DNA of 29,757 nt. It comes from a virus. The translations under genes and the position numbers were made by a program. Positions 14,772-22,394 of the stretch are shown one piece after another; the stretch's first letter is position 1, and each line of letters starts with the position of its first letter. The notes beneath the pieces were generated by a model. The model was not told the origin of the DNA. It saw only the letters and a program-made list of their open reading frames with translations, and searched no databases. The stretch lies in IMG/VR virus record IMGVR_UViG_3300031711_000021, positions 1-29,757 of that record; one strand, given 5' to 3'.

Positions 14772-17395
14772 GACGGTGCATACACCCTATTGAAATTCGG
14801 GTTAGCGTTACGACGCTGACGCGCCAAAGCCTGAACCAAAGCACTTCCGCTTTGACTGAACAGGCGTGACACGCCTTGGGCGTCCACAGCCGAAATGCTT
14901 ATGTTGTAGTGGTCGCCACCCTGGGTCTGACCACCACCACTTGACACCATGGCGCGAATGCCGTCCGACAGACTTGCAGGAAGGATCATTTCGTCTTTGT
15001 GGACGTTCACAAGCTGGTCCGCGTTAACTTCCATACCACCCGCCGCCGACGCCAAACCTTCCATGGCAATAACGGCCGTGAACGCCGCAGCAGCAGGTAT
15101 GGCAGCGAAAGGTCCCATAATTGGCGAAGCCCAGGCATAGACACCGCTGAAGGCTTTGGCTGCGTCCTGCCCAATGGTCTTGATAGAACTGGCCACGGTT
15201 GAAGCATTCGCTTCGGACGCCCCTTCCGTCTTTGCCGCAACCTTCGCCACTTCGGCGGTCTGGGTCGCAGCGACCTGCGCAAGTTCGCCAGCGATCCACT
15301 GCTTCAACATGGGTTCAACCACCGACGTCATGAACACATTTACCAGTCGGTTCAAAATATTGATAACCTGCTGCTGCCATGTCTGGGTCGACGTCAACAT
15401 GCTTGTCAGTGCGCCGGTCATGGTCGACGCAATTTTGTCGGCCGTCTTGGTATAGCTGTCCTGAACCTGCTGGTTCGACTTCATGGTCTGGACGGTAATG
15501 CGTTGCTGAATAGCTTCAATTTCAGCTTCGTACTTTTTATAGGCGTCAGACTCTGCGTCCAGGCCTTCTTGCAGCATTTCCAGCCGCGTAATTTCTTCCT
15601 TCAGAATTTTGTTCGTCAGACCAATTTCAAGCGCGGCTTCTTGTTCGACCGTTATTTGATGGTTTTTGAAACGGTTTTGAATTGACGTTATGCTGGCTTC
15701 CAGCCGCTTGTCGTCCTGCTGGTTCAGGCGAAGTGTGTCTTCCGCTTCAATCTTTTCGCCTTCAACCAAGAACTGCGTGTGCAGTTTGGCAATGGTCAAA
15801 TAATAATCGTTGTAAGCCTTCTGCCGCCCAGCCAAGTCTTCAAGAACCTTAGCCTTGTCCTTGGCGTCCGCAGCCGCCTTCGCGTTGAAATAGGTGACTT
15901 CGGCATTAAGCTTCGACCCAGCTTCCACTTCGGACTGCGAAATGAACTTCGAAAGGTTTTCTTGACCAAGCGCAAACAGGGACTGGTTCTTCTGCGACTC
16001 AATGGCAATTTCGCCAAGCGCTTCCTGTTCTTTGATCTTCAATTTTACGTCGGCAATTTTCTGCGCTTGCGCGCCGCCGTCGCCAAGTGCGGGGGCCTGC
16101 TTGCTGCCTACCATAGGCATATTTTCAAGCATGGTCGTAAAGTTTTGTATCTGGTCGTTTTCCCAGTTCAAGAAATTTACCGTGCGGTTCCTTATTTCCG
16201 CAGTTACCTGATCACCGAAAATTTCACCGACTTTGTCATTGTATGCATTGATGGCGTCAGCTTGTTCCTTGACACCCTTCCGCCAAGACACCCCAGCGGC
16301 GTCGAACATTCCTTGACCGGCCAGCCAAATGGCTTTGGCTTCGTCAATTAACCCACCAGCATTAGCGATAAAATACTGAACGTCAGCGGCAGACCTGCGA
16401 ATTTCGGCAGAAAACATAATCGTCTGGGTAGTCAGGTCCTGCATAAAACTTTTGAAGGTAACCGCAGACTTCCCCGCGTCGTCCGTGCTTGAACCCAAAT
16501 TCCAAATTTCGGAAGCCAGTTCGGTTATGCTGCCAATCAATTCACCAGCAGAAATGGCGAATTCCTTTAGACTGGTCTCAAGCGGACCCCAGTAGCTGCT
16601 GAAGGTTTCAAAAGAAAACGCCCATTGACTGAACGCTTCGACAAGCTGGTCTACGACGGTCAATACTTTCAGAAGCAACGGTTCCATCGCTTCGAAAGTT
16701 TTGTTCTTCAGACCGGCGAAAGCTTCGCCAAGTTCATTGGTTTTGTTTCCGACCGCGACCATGCCAGAAACGGCGACTTGACCCAGGGTTACCCCCAGGC
16801 GGTCGGCTTCGTCGGCCATGGCTTGCATGCCCACGGTCCCCTTGTCCAGAATAGGGATCATTTCGGCCCCGGCGCGACCGAACAGGGCAATGGCTATGGC
16901 GGTCTTGTTGGGACCGTCAGCCATGTTTTGGAACTGCGCCGCAATATTGGGCAGCAGGTCCTGAAGGGGCTTTATGTTGCCTTCAGCGTCCTTGTAGGCA
17001 ATGCCCAGGGCTTCCATGGCCCGTTGGGCAGGTGACCCGGTCTGGGCCGTCATGGACAGCCCACGGGCCATGCGTTCAAGGGCGTTGGTGGCCGCCCCAC
17101 CAGACACACCGACGCTTTCAGCCAAGGCCTGGAAACGGGTGACCTGTTCGACGGTTTCGCCAAGCTGCTGACCGACGTCCTGGACTTCAAGGCCCATTGC
17201 CGCCATGGCTTTGGTGAAGTCGATTATTTTGTCGACGGCGAAGGCTGCAATGAACGCATCGCCAACGTCCCCCAACGTGCTACGAATAGCACGAAGGGGG
17301 TTGGTCAAGCCTTCAATGGCAAAGCGCAATTGGTTCAGCGACGGAACAAAGTCGCTTACGTCTGCGCCAAATTTAACTTCGACGTCGTCAGACAT
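14768..17395 (-). CDS. Tail tape measure protein
   Basis: At 875 aa this protein sets tail length; at about 0.15 nm per residue the tail would be near 130 nm. The N-terminal half contains the TP901-type segment (VGVSGGAATNALERMARGL, KPLQDLLPNIAAQFQNM, IALFGRAGAEMIPIL). Long coiled-coil runs occupy roughly 440-650. A hydrophobic Ala-rich piece near 780-810 (SPIMGPFAAIPAAAAFTAVI) may be membrane-active. The C-terminal signature is VNVHKDEMILPASLSDGIRAM. It lies directly after the tail chaperone genes, overlapping the chaperone extension by 8 bases. Confidence 0.95.
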   Translation of the reverse strand: MSDDVEVKFGADVSDFVPSLNQLRFAIEGLTNPLRAIRSTLGDVGDAFIAAFAVDKIIDFTKAMAAMGLEVQDVGQQLGETVEQVTRFQALAESVGVSGGAATNALERMARGLSMTAQTGSPAQRAMEALGIAYKDAEGNIKPLQDLLPNIAAQFQNMADGPNKTAIAIALFGRAGAEMIPILDKGTVGMQAMADEADRLGVTLGQVAVSGMVAVGNKTNELGEAFAGLKNKTFEAMEPLLLKVLTVVDQLVEAFSQWAFSFETFSSYWGPLETSLKEFAISAGELIGSITELASEIWNLGSSTDDAGKSAVTFKSFMQDLTTQTIMFSAEIRRSAADVQYFIANAGGLIDEAKAIWLAGQGMFDAAGVSWRKGVKEQADAINAYNDKVGEIFGDQVTAEIRNRTVNFLNWENDQIQNFTTMLENMPMVGSKQAPALGDGGAQAQKIADVKLKIKEQEALGEIAIESQKNQSLFALGQENLSKFISQSEVEAGSKLNAEVTYFNAKAAADAKDKAKVLEDLAGRQKAYNDYYLTIAKLHTQFLVEGEKIEAEDTLRLNQQDDKRLEASITSIQNRFKNHQITVEQEAALEIGLTNKILKEEITRLEMLQEGLDAESDAYKKYEAEIEAIQQRITVQTMKSNQQVQDSYTKTADKIASTMTGALTSMLTSTQTWQQQVINILNRLVNVFMTSVVEPMLKQWIAGELAQVAATQTAEVAKVAAKTEGASEANASTVASSIKTIGQDAAKAFSGVYAWASPIMGPFAAIPAAAAFTAVIAMEGLASAAGGMEVNADQLVNVHKDEMILPASLSDGIRAMVSSGGGQTQGGDHYNISISAVDAQGVSRLFSQSGSALVQALARQRRNANPNFNRVYAPS

Positions 17396-18118
17396 TTACA
17401 CTGATATTTCCTGTTGGAAACATTTTGAAAAGACCCTGCAACTCCGCCGCCCTGTCGGACGGTTTGGTTGGCGTCAACTTAGCTGGATCGGGTTTTTTCT
17501 TAGCTGCCTTGGTCGGCTTGTGCTTAAAGCCGTTCGCCGTGGCAATAGCAAAAAGCGACACAATAGCAGGTGGCACCACATCCCATTTTTCCTGGTAGGC
17601 CATAAGACGCGGCCATGTAAGCTGGTCTTCTAGGACGTCAGGTGCCAGCCCTGTGTAAATGCTAACTGTCGCTATTATTGCGTCCCAGTCTGGGGGGACT
17701 TGGTCGCGTCTTCCACCTGGGCTTCCCCCTGGGTGGTGTCGTCACCGGCCCCCTTTGGCTGTTCGGCCATGGCACCGGTCTGCCGGGCAACCACTTCGGA
17801 AGCCTTCATGACGTCGTTCATGGAAAAGGGGACGTCGTCAAACTGTTCGCGGGTCAGCGTCGGGTGGGCGCGTTTCAGCCCCCAGTAGACTATACCCAAA
17901 AGATCGTCGAACTGTTCTTCGGAAAGCTTCGCCGTTTTCATGTCGGCAATGGTGACCTTGGAACGCATGACGGCAGGAAGAACGTGACGGTTCTGCTTTG
18001 GGGCAAGCAACGGAACAGGCCATTCGGCACCATTCCAAGTCACGGTCGGCGTTTCGCCGTCCAAATACTCGTCATTCGGAACAACCCCTTTAAGGGGGAC
18101 AGGCTTGAACTTAGACAT
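17388..18118 (-). CDS. Tail assembly chaperone, predicted -1 frameshift product (gpGT-like)
   Basis: If ribosomes slip back one base on the six-C run at 17697-17692, reading passes from the 147-aa chaperone frame into an open frame that continues without a stop to 17388. The product would have 142 shared residues plus about 101 new ones, 243 in all. The extension starts PDWDAIIATV, contains LEDQLTWPRLMAYQEKWDV, then PPAIVSLFAIATANGFKHK and a Lys/Pro-rich tail. Position (after tail tube, before tape measure) is exactly that of lambda G/GT, where the extension binds the tape measure. The extension's own first ATG is at 17603, so a separate 71-aa gene is the alternative. Confidence 0.7.
17675..18118 (-). 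CDS. Tail assembly chaperone (gpG-like), 147 aa
   Basis: Start at 18118 (MSKFKPVPLKG) follows AAGGA; the frame opens upstream but without better signals. The product has an N-terminal beta part around EYLDGETPTVTWNGAEWPVPLL and a helical middle (LSEEQFDDLLGIVYWGLKRAHPTLT, and FSMNDVMKASEVV) typical of tail chaperones in alphaproteobacterial phages. It ends in a low-complexity acidic/Gln tail. It lies between the tail tube and tape measure genes. The C-run near its 3' end (17692-17697) is the likely slip site for the longer product. Confidence 0.85.
   Translation of the reverse strand: MSKFKPVPLKGVVPNDEYLDGETPTVTWNGAEWPVPLLAPKQNRHVLPAVMRSKVTIADMKTAKLSEEQFDDLLGIVYWGLKRAHPTLTREQFDDVPFSMNDVMKASEVVARQTGAMAEQPKGAGDDTTQGEAQVEDATKSPQTGTQ
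17692..17697 (-). promoter_or_regulatory. Candidate -1 frameshift slippery run (TCCCCCC)
   Basis: On the minus strand the chaperone frame reads AAG TCC CCC CAG five codons before its stop region. The six-C run lets tRNA re-pair one base back, moving into the CCA GAC TGG frame. It is not a perfect X-XXY-YYZ heptamer because the first base is T, so slipping would rely on the homopolymer, as in other phage tail chaperone genes with run-type sites. Confidence 0.6.
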
Positions 18119-18214
18119 TCGTGGGGTCCTTTTCGTGGTGAAAGCAGTAGACATTGCCCGGCCTACCAGCGGGTTCGCAGGAACGCGCCCTCGACAAGCA
18201 CCTTCCAATTAGAA

Positions 18215-18970
18215 TTATTCGGTGGTCGAAATGGTGCCAATGGTGCCGGACGTGTCGGCAAAGGCCTGGAAGTCAAACCCTTCAATGGTGTAATCGGTAT
18301 TCTTGAAGGGGAAGGCCAGCTTCGAAGTACGGCAGGCGTTCAGCTTCATGTTGAAGGTGTTCACCACACCGGCATTGTTGGTGTAGGTTTCGTTGATGAA
18401 CATTTCGAACGTCGGGCCGGTGCCCATGTTCGTGTTCGCAATGACCGACTGAACCAGTGTGGTCACGCCATAGCTGTAGTAAATCAGAAGGTTCTTGTTT
18501 TCGTCCGCCACGTTGATCGTGTAGACGCCGGTTGTTTCGTTGACCGAATATGAACCAGCGGGCGGGGCCGAAGCCACGCGGGTCAACTGAACGCCGGTCG
18601 ACTGGTAGAAGACGCCGAAGTCTTCCTTGAACGTCGCCGCATTGGTCACGGTAATGGACGTAGTGGCGCTGGTGTTCACTTCACCGACCACGAAACCCAG
18701 ACCTGAACCGGTCGTCACGGTAGCGGCTGCGCCAAACAGCAGGTCGCGCAGGGTGGACGACGAAATGCGGGCGAACTTCGCCTTGCCGGTAATTTTCAAG
18801 GCAGCCATGGCCACGTCGACCGCGACCTTTTGCTGCCCAATGAGTTCTTTCAAGGACTGGTCGAAGTCAATTTCAATGTCCTGAAGAATTCCCAGGAACG
18901 ACGGCGTGGGGTTGGAAATGTCCGTGCGGCGGCCGACAACCGTACCGGAACCAAAATTGATGGCAGTCAT
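18215..18970 (-). CDS. Major tail tube protein
   Basis: The 251-aa product is placed between the tail terminator and tail chaperone genes. It has a tail-tube pattern: an N-terminal strand (NFGSGTVVGRRTD), a LQDIEIDFDQSLKELIGQQKVAVDVA segment typical of tube proteins that stack in rings, and a C-terminal DYTIEGFDFQAFAD. Inserted at about residues 93-170 is a beta-domain (TSITVTNAATF, PAGSYSVNETTGVYTINVAD, LLIYYSYGV) shared with the tip protein and the connector. The ATG at 18970 follows GGAAG. It is expected to be among the most abundant virion proteins. Confidence 0.9.
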   Translation of the reverse strand: MTAINFGSGTVVGRRTDISNPTPSFLGILQDIEIDFDQSLKELIGQQKVAVDVAMAALKITGKAKFARISSSTLRDLLFGAAATVTTGSGLGFVVGEVNTSATTSITVTNAATFKEDFGVFYQSTGVQLTRVASAPPAGSYSVNETTGVYTINVADENKNLLIYYSYGVTTLVQSVIANTNMGTGPTFEMFINETYTNNAGVVNTFNMKLNACRTSKLAFPFKNTDYTIEGFDFQAFADTSGTIGTISTTE

Positions 18971-18994
18971 GTGGGGCTTCCTTTTGTGAAGGTG

Positions 18995-19462
18995 TTAAGA
19001 GGCGGCCATGGCTTGGTAGACAAGCGGCACGGGCATGCGAACCGTTACGGGAATAATTGCCAGTCCGTCGCCGTCCAAGGCACCGGGGTCTTTGAACAGC
19101 TTTCCGGTGATCCAGGCGTGGTCAACGAACGCTAAACCCAAATTCTGCTTGCCCGTCAGCGGCGACGGGCGCAACGCATAAAACACCGCGTCAATAAGCG
19201 GGTTCAGAAGACCGGCCGGGTTTTCAACTTCATGCGCCCAAGTATAAATGAAGAGGTTGGCCTTCATTTCTATGACCTGGGGAATGCCGGTCTTACCACC
19301 CTGCACGTCGTCATCGACTTCGTGCATGAAAAGACACGGGCGCATTTCCTTGGACGTGTCGCCCCACAGCTTCAGCTTGCGGCTTGTGGTCTTGTACCCG
19401 GCAGATTTTTTGACAATGTCGAACAGCGCCGCCATGGCTGTTTCTTGCGGGCTGTAATTCAT
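18995..19462 (-). CDS. Tail terminator / tail completion protein
   Basis: The 155-aa product lies between the HK97 gp10-like gene and the tail tube gene, the standard position of the tail terminator (gene transfer agent g8). It has an N-terminal helix (ETAMAALFDIVKKSAGYKTTSRKL), a central strand pair (QVIEMKANLFIYTWAH) and a C-terminal VTVRMPVPLVYQAM, the alpha/beta pattern of this family, which caps the tail tube and joins it to the head. It starts by ATGA overlap. Assignment is from order and fold-like pattern, not a strict motif. Confidence 0.75.
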   Translation of the reverse strand: MNYSPQETAMAALFDIVKKSAGYKTTSRKLKLWGDTSKEMRPCLFMHEVDDDVQGGKTGIPQVIEMKANLFIYTWAHEVENPAGLLNPLIDAVFYALRPSPLTGKQNLGLAFVDHAWITGKLFKDPGALDGDGLAIIPVTVRMPVPLVYQAMAAS

Positions 19463-19947
19463 TTGCCGTTTGCACCTTGGCGGACCGCGTCAGTCATGCC
19501 GTCGATAATTTCCTGTTTCATGTCAGCCAAGGTCGACCGCATGTAAGACCGTTCCGGCATTTTCGAACCAGGGTGGTGGACCACCTTGGCAAAGACTTCC
19601 TTGCCGCCAATGAAAAAATGCAGCGCCTTTGCGTTCTTCGGGTAGATGTCGTGCGGCTTGGTCACCCCGCCATATTCATGAATGGCGGCATAGGGGACGT
19701 CTTTGCCAGCGGACACCGTCGCAATAATGGCGGTCCGTTCGTCCGACACTTCCTGAAAAATGCTCGACTGCAACGCGCCGGTCCGCTTGTTCAGCACCTG
19801 ACCGGAAAGCTTGTCGACGCGAATTTTGCGCTGCATTTCAATTGCCAGCGCCGTAATTTTCCGCAGCAACGCATTGTGAACGCCAGAAGGCATTTTGCCG
19901 ATGCGTTCAATTAGTTCGGTGTCGCCGGAAACCTGGACCGACAACAT
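19459..19947 (-). CDS. HK97 gp10-like head-tail protein
   Basis: Start at 19947 (MLSVQVSGDTELIERI) is preferred; the upstream part of the frame is antisense noise over the previous gene. The 162-aa product shows the HK97 gp10 signature: ALAIEMQRKIRVDKLSGQVLNKRTGALQSSI, then IHEYGGVTKPHDIYP and a closing PERSYMRSTLADM. The family acts at the head-tail joint or tail completion stage. The stop overlaps the tail terminator start. The start lies one base after the stop of the preceding 110-aa gene. Confidence 0.88.
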   Translation of the reverse strand: MLSVQVSGDTELIERIGKMPSGVHNALLRKITALAIEMQRKIRVDKLSGQVLNKRTGALQSSIFQEVSDERTAIIATVSAGKDVPYAAIHEYGGVTKPHDIYPKNAKALHFFIGGKEVFAKVVHHPGSKMPERSYMRSTLADMKQEIIDGMTDAVRQGANGK

Positions 19948-19948
19948 T

Positions 19949-20281
19949 TCAGTTGGGCTTCCCGCGAAGGAAGCGGACCTTGGTGGCCGCCGCATGACAG
20001 GCTTGGCGAACCAGTTCGTCGCTGCCCCAGTGGCAAACGCAGCATTGCCCGTCGACTTCGTCCAGGGCTTCCATATAGCCCGTCTGGGCTTCCAGCAGGC
20101 GTTCCAGGACCTTGAAGGCCGTGTGCATGGCGTCCATGGTGTCCATGGTCGGGTACTGCCGGGTGGCTTCCTGACGGAACTTGAAATGCCGCACGACGTC
20201 GTCGGGTTCGGACATGTATTCCAAACCCCAGGCAGCAATTTCTGCTTGCACAAGGTGTGCGTGCTTGGGGCATATGTCCAT
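19949..20281 (-). CDS. Hypothetical Cys/His-rich protein, 110 aa
   Basis: The ATG at 20281 overlaps the connector stop as TAATG, which fixes the start. Two Cys/His groups flank a helical middle: C4, H7 and H9 near the start, and C80, C81, C83, H84, C95 and H96 near the end. They might bind zinc. The middle (VVRHFKFRQEATRQYP, FKVLERLLEAQTGYMEALDEV) is helical and charged. No family is recognised. In the usual order connector, stopper, gp10-like, tail terminator, this is the place of a head-closure gene, but the sequence does not look like a stopper, so no role is assigned. Confidence 0.75.
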   Translation of the reverse strand: MDICPKHAHLVQAEIAAWGLEYMSEPDDVVRHFKFRQEATRQYPTMDTMDAMHTAFKVLERLLEAQTGYMEALDEVDGQCCVCHWGSDELVRQACHAAATKVRFLRGKPN

Positions 20282-21114
20282 TAGATTGGAACCACATTCT
20301 GGAACGGTTGCAGCACCTGCTGCGCCCACTTGGGCACCGTGTTAATATCGTAAGACATGGTTTCCTGACCACCCAGGGTCTTGGACCGCAGACCAATGCG
20401 GTTCCGGTATTGGAAGCGTTCCGCCAGCAGGTCCCGTGCGCACATTTCGACCGCCCAAGGGACGAACGAATAAGTGACGTTAATCACAGCACCAGCGTCT
20501 GCGGCATTGAACTGGTAGAAATTGCGTTCGGCCGTGCCAGCCAACATGTTCGGCGGCACATACTGACCCGGCTGCGGGTTGCTGGCGACGGACACCAATG
20601 CCGTACCATTCGCAAAGGTCACGCCCTGGTCAGACACATTCAAACCCTGTGGCTGGTCTGGGCAATACTGAAACGTGGTTGGGTCAACGGTGCCGACTTC
20701 CGTATCGACATAGCCGGTGACATACGTTACCTGAATATTCTGCTGTTGCCCTTGTCCCCACCAGTATCCATTCAACGAAATGGACTGCAACGGCGCAGGG
20801 ACAGACCCGTCCCAAACTTCCAGTGTGAACCCGGACCCATTCGGCGGTGTTATGTTCGGCGGGACTACCTTGCCGTTTATACTCAACGCAGTGACGGACA
20901 AGACCGGGGCATTACGCAAGGTCAAATTTACCTGCCCCTTACCGTTATAGAATTCGGTGCGCGACTTCTGAATGAAGGCCGGGCCGTTCAGCCAAGCCAG
21001 CACCATGGAAGAAATACGGGTAATTTCACCCGTAATGATCTTGTCGGACGCAGTGTCCGAAATCCCAAGCCACGTCTTGCATGCGTCCAATGTCGTCAGG
21101 TCAAATGCAGCCAT
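20281..21114 (-). CDS. Head-tail connector / adaptor with inserted beta-domain
   Basis: The first 40 residues (FDLTTLDACKTWLGISDTASD, then MVLAWLNG) match HK97 gp6-like connectors, which sit below the portal. The body continues with strands (APVLSVTALSINGKVVP, NIQVTYVTGYVD) and ends in helices (AVEMCARDLLAERFQYRNRIG). At 277 aa it is longer than many gp6-like proteins. The extra part, about residues 158-221 (VASNPQPGQYVPP, YQFNAADAGAVINVTYSF), resembles the beta-domain found in the tail tube and tip proteins. Start follows GGAACCCCC, a weak site. No separate stopper gene was identified. Confidence 0.85.
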   Translation of the reverse strand: MAAFDLTTLDACKTWLGISDTASDKIITGEITRISSMVLAWLNGPAFIQKSRTEFYNGKGQVNLTLRNAPVLSVTALSINGKVVPPNITPPNGSGFTLEVWDGSVPAPLQSISLNGYWWGQGQQQNIQVTYVTGYVDTEVGTVDPTTFQYCPDQPQGLNVSDQGVTFANGTALVSVASNPQPGQYVPPNMLAGTAERNFYQFNAADAGAVINVTYSFVPWAVEMCARDLLAERFQYRNRIGLRSKTLGGQETMSYDINTVPKWAQQVLQPFQNVVPI

Positions 21115-21144
21115 GGCTTGGGGGTTCCGGTTTGCGTGGCGTTA

Positions 21145-21891
21145 TTAAGCGCCGACGCCGTAGGCCACCGTGAATTCGAAGTCGACCAGACCGGAAGCGG
21201 CGGGTGCCGTGGTCGGGTTCACGGTGCGGGCAACCTTGTCGACGGTCGCGGTCGAAGCCACGTCGTCGGCAGCCACGTTGCTGGTGCCAAGGACCTTGGT
21301 GATCTTGGTCGACTTGACCAGGACCATGTTCAGACCTTGGCCACCCGGAATGGTGGGAATGCCGAAGTCGTTGGACACGCCAATGCCCAGGGTGTTGCCG
21401 GTGCCCGAACCGGAAGCGGTGTAACCCGCCACGGTGCCGGAAGTCAGCGAAGCATAGGCGTTGACGGTGGTGTAGGTGCCGGACAGCGCACCAAACTGGT
21501 TCAACTGAACCACTTCCGTGATCGCATTGCCGTCCGTGTCGACGCCCACCAGGGTCAGCGTGCCTGCGGTAATGTTGGTGGTGCCGGGCGTGCCCAGGAC
21601 AATTCGGACCTGGAATTTGCGCGCGTGCGGCGGTTGGGCGGCAATGGTAATGGCACCGTTCGCCGGGGTGGCTGCCGCCTTGATGGAAATAAGGTCGGCG
21701 GGAAGCGGCGAATTGATGCTGACTTTATGCGACCCGGTTTTCAGAATGTAGAAGCCCGCATTCAGCAGCGCGTCGATATCGCCACCGATGATCGTGAAAA
21801 CGCCATTGGCGTCTGCCACGTATGACGTGCCGGACTTTCCCAGTACGGAATTCGTGCCGGAAGGGCCGACCATTTGAACGGTAACTGTCAT
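21145..21891 (-). CDS. Probable virion structural protein (decoration-like), 248 aa
   Basis: The product is almost entirely beta-rich and low in charge. It begins MTVTVQMVGPSGTNSVLGKSG. The middle has strand-forming runs (KFQVRIVLGTPGTTNITAGTLTLVGVDTDGNAITEVVQL) with repeated Thr/Gly, and the end is DFEFTVAYGVGA. The composition and its place among head genes, two genes after the capsid gene, suggest a head decoration or other external virion protein. No specific family is recognised. The ATG at 21891 follows GGAG at 6 bases. Confidence 0.7.
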   Translation of the reverse strand: MTVTVQMVGPSGTNSVLGKSGTSYVADANGVFTIIGGDIDALLNAGFYILKTGSHKVSINSPLPADLISIKAAATPANGAITIAAQPPHARKFQVRIVLGTPGTTNITAGTLTLVGVDTDGNAITEVVQLNQFGALSGTYTTVNAYASLTSGTVAGYTASGSGTGNTLGIGVSNDFGIPTIPGGQGLNMVLVKSTKITKVLGTSNVAADDVASTATVDKVARTVNPTTAPAASGLVDFEFTVAYGVGA

Positions 21892-21950
21892 GGTATTCTC
21901 CGTTGAAGTGGAAGTCGTGCGCTACGTCTTCCGGGTTGAAAGGGTATGCG

Positions 21951-22310
21951 TTATTTCTTCTTCGACGCGGCAGCCAGAATTTTTGCCCGTTCCACGCTGT
22001 CCTTCAGCACCAATTCACGAAGGTCAGTCAGCGAACTGCGGGGCGGAATGTCCAAACTGTGCTCGTCGCAATAAATAAGCAGGTCACCACGGTTCATTCC
22101 CGCCACTTGATCGTGCGTAACGGTCTTGACTGCCTGAACGGCTATTCTGTCCAGGTTGGTTTCTTCCGCACGTTTCCCGAAGCCGTGTGTTTCTGCCTGG
22201 GCACGGTAAATGTCGGGAATTTCCAGCCAGCCGTCTTCGACTTCGAATTCGGAACCACCGATTGAAATGCTGGTGGCACCAATGGGGGCACGCAATTTGA
22301 TCATGGGCAT
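21951..22310 (-). CDS. Hypothetical head-region protein, 119 aa
   Basis: Start at 22310 (MPMIKLRAP) has AAGGA 8 bases upstream; a second ATG two codons on is possible. The first half is a small beta-domain (GATSISIGGSEFEVEDGWLEIP), and the second half is helical and ends in a basic tail (ILAAASKKK). Its place just after the capsid gene, behind a hairpin, is one often held by small head-completion or linker proteins. No family is recognised. Confidence 0.75.
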   Translation of the reverse strand: MPMIKLRAPIGATSISIGGSEFEVEDGWLEIPDIYRAQAETHGFGKRAEETNLDRIAVQAVKTVTHDQVAGMNRGDLLIYCDEHSLDIPPRSSLTDLRELVLKDSVERAKILAAASKKK

Positions 22311-22346
22311 GTTCGTGGTCCTTGTAGGTTTCGTGGTTGGTAACAA

Positions 22347-22369
22347 GGGGGTCGGCACCGCCGACCCCC
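22347..22369 (-). terminator. Strong GC hairpin after the major capsid gene
   Basis: GGGGGTCGGC and GCCGACCCCC form a perfect 10-bp stem with a 3-base loop (22347-22356/22360-22369). On the minus strand it is followed by TTGTTA, only a weak T-tract. It lies between the capsid gene stop and the next gene start, so it may attenuate transcription or protect the capsid mRNA 3' end. Confidence 0.6.
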
Positions 22370-22394
22370 ATTAACGTCAGTTCACGGTGGCGAC

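Noticed and set aside
20257-21825. 522-codon plus-strand frame
   Set aside because: Antisense to the connector and the decoration-like gene; Arg/Gly/His-rich composition typical of shadow frames.
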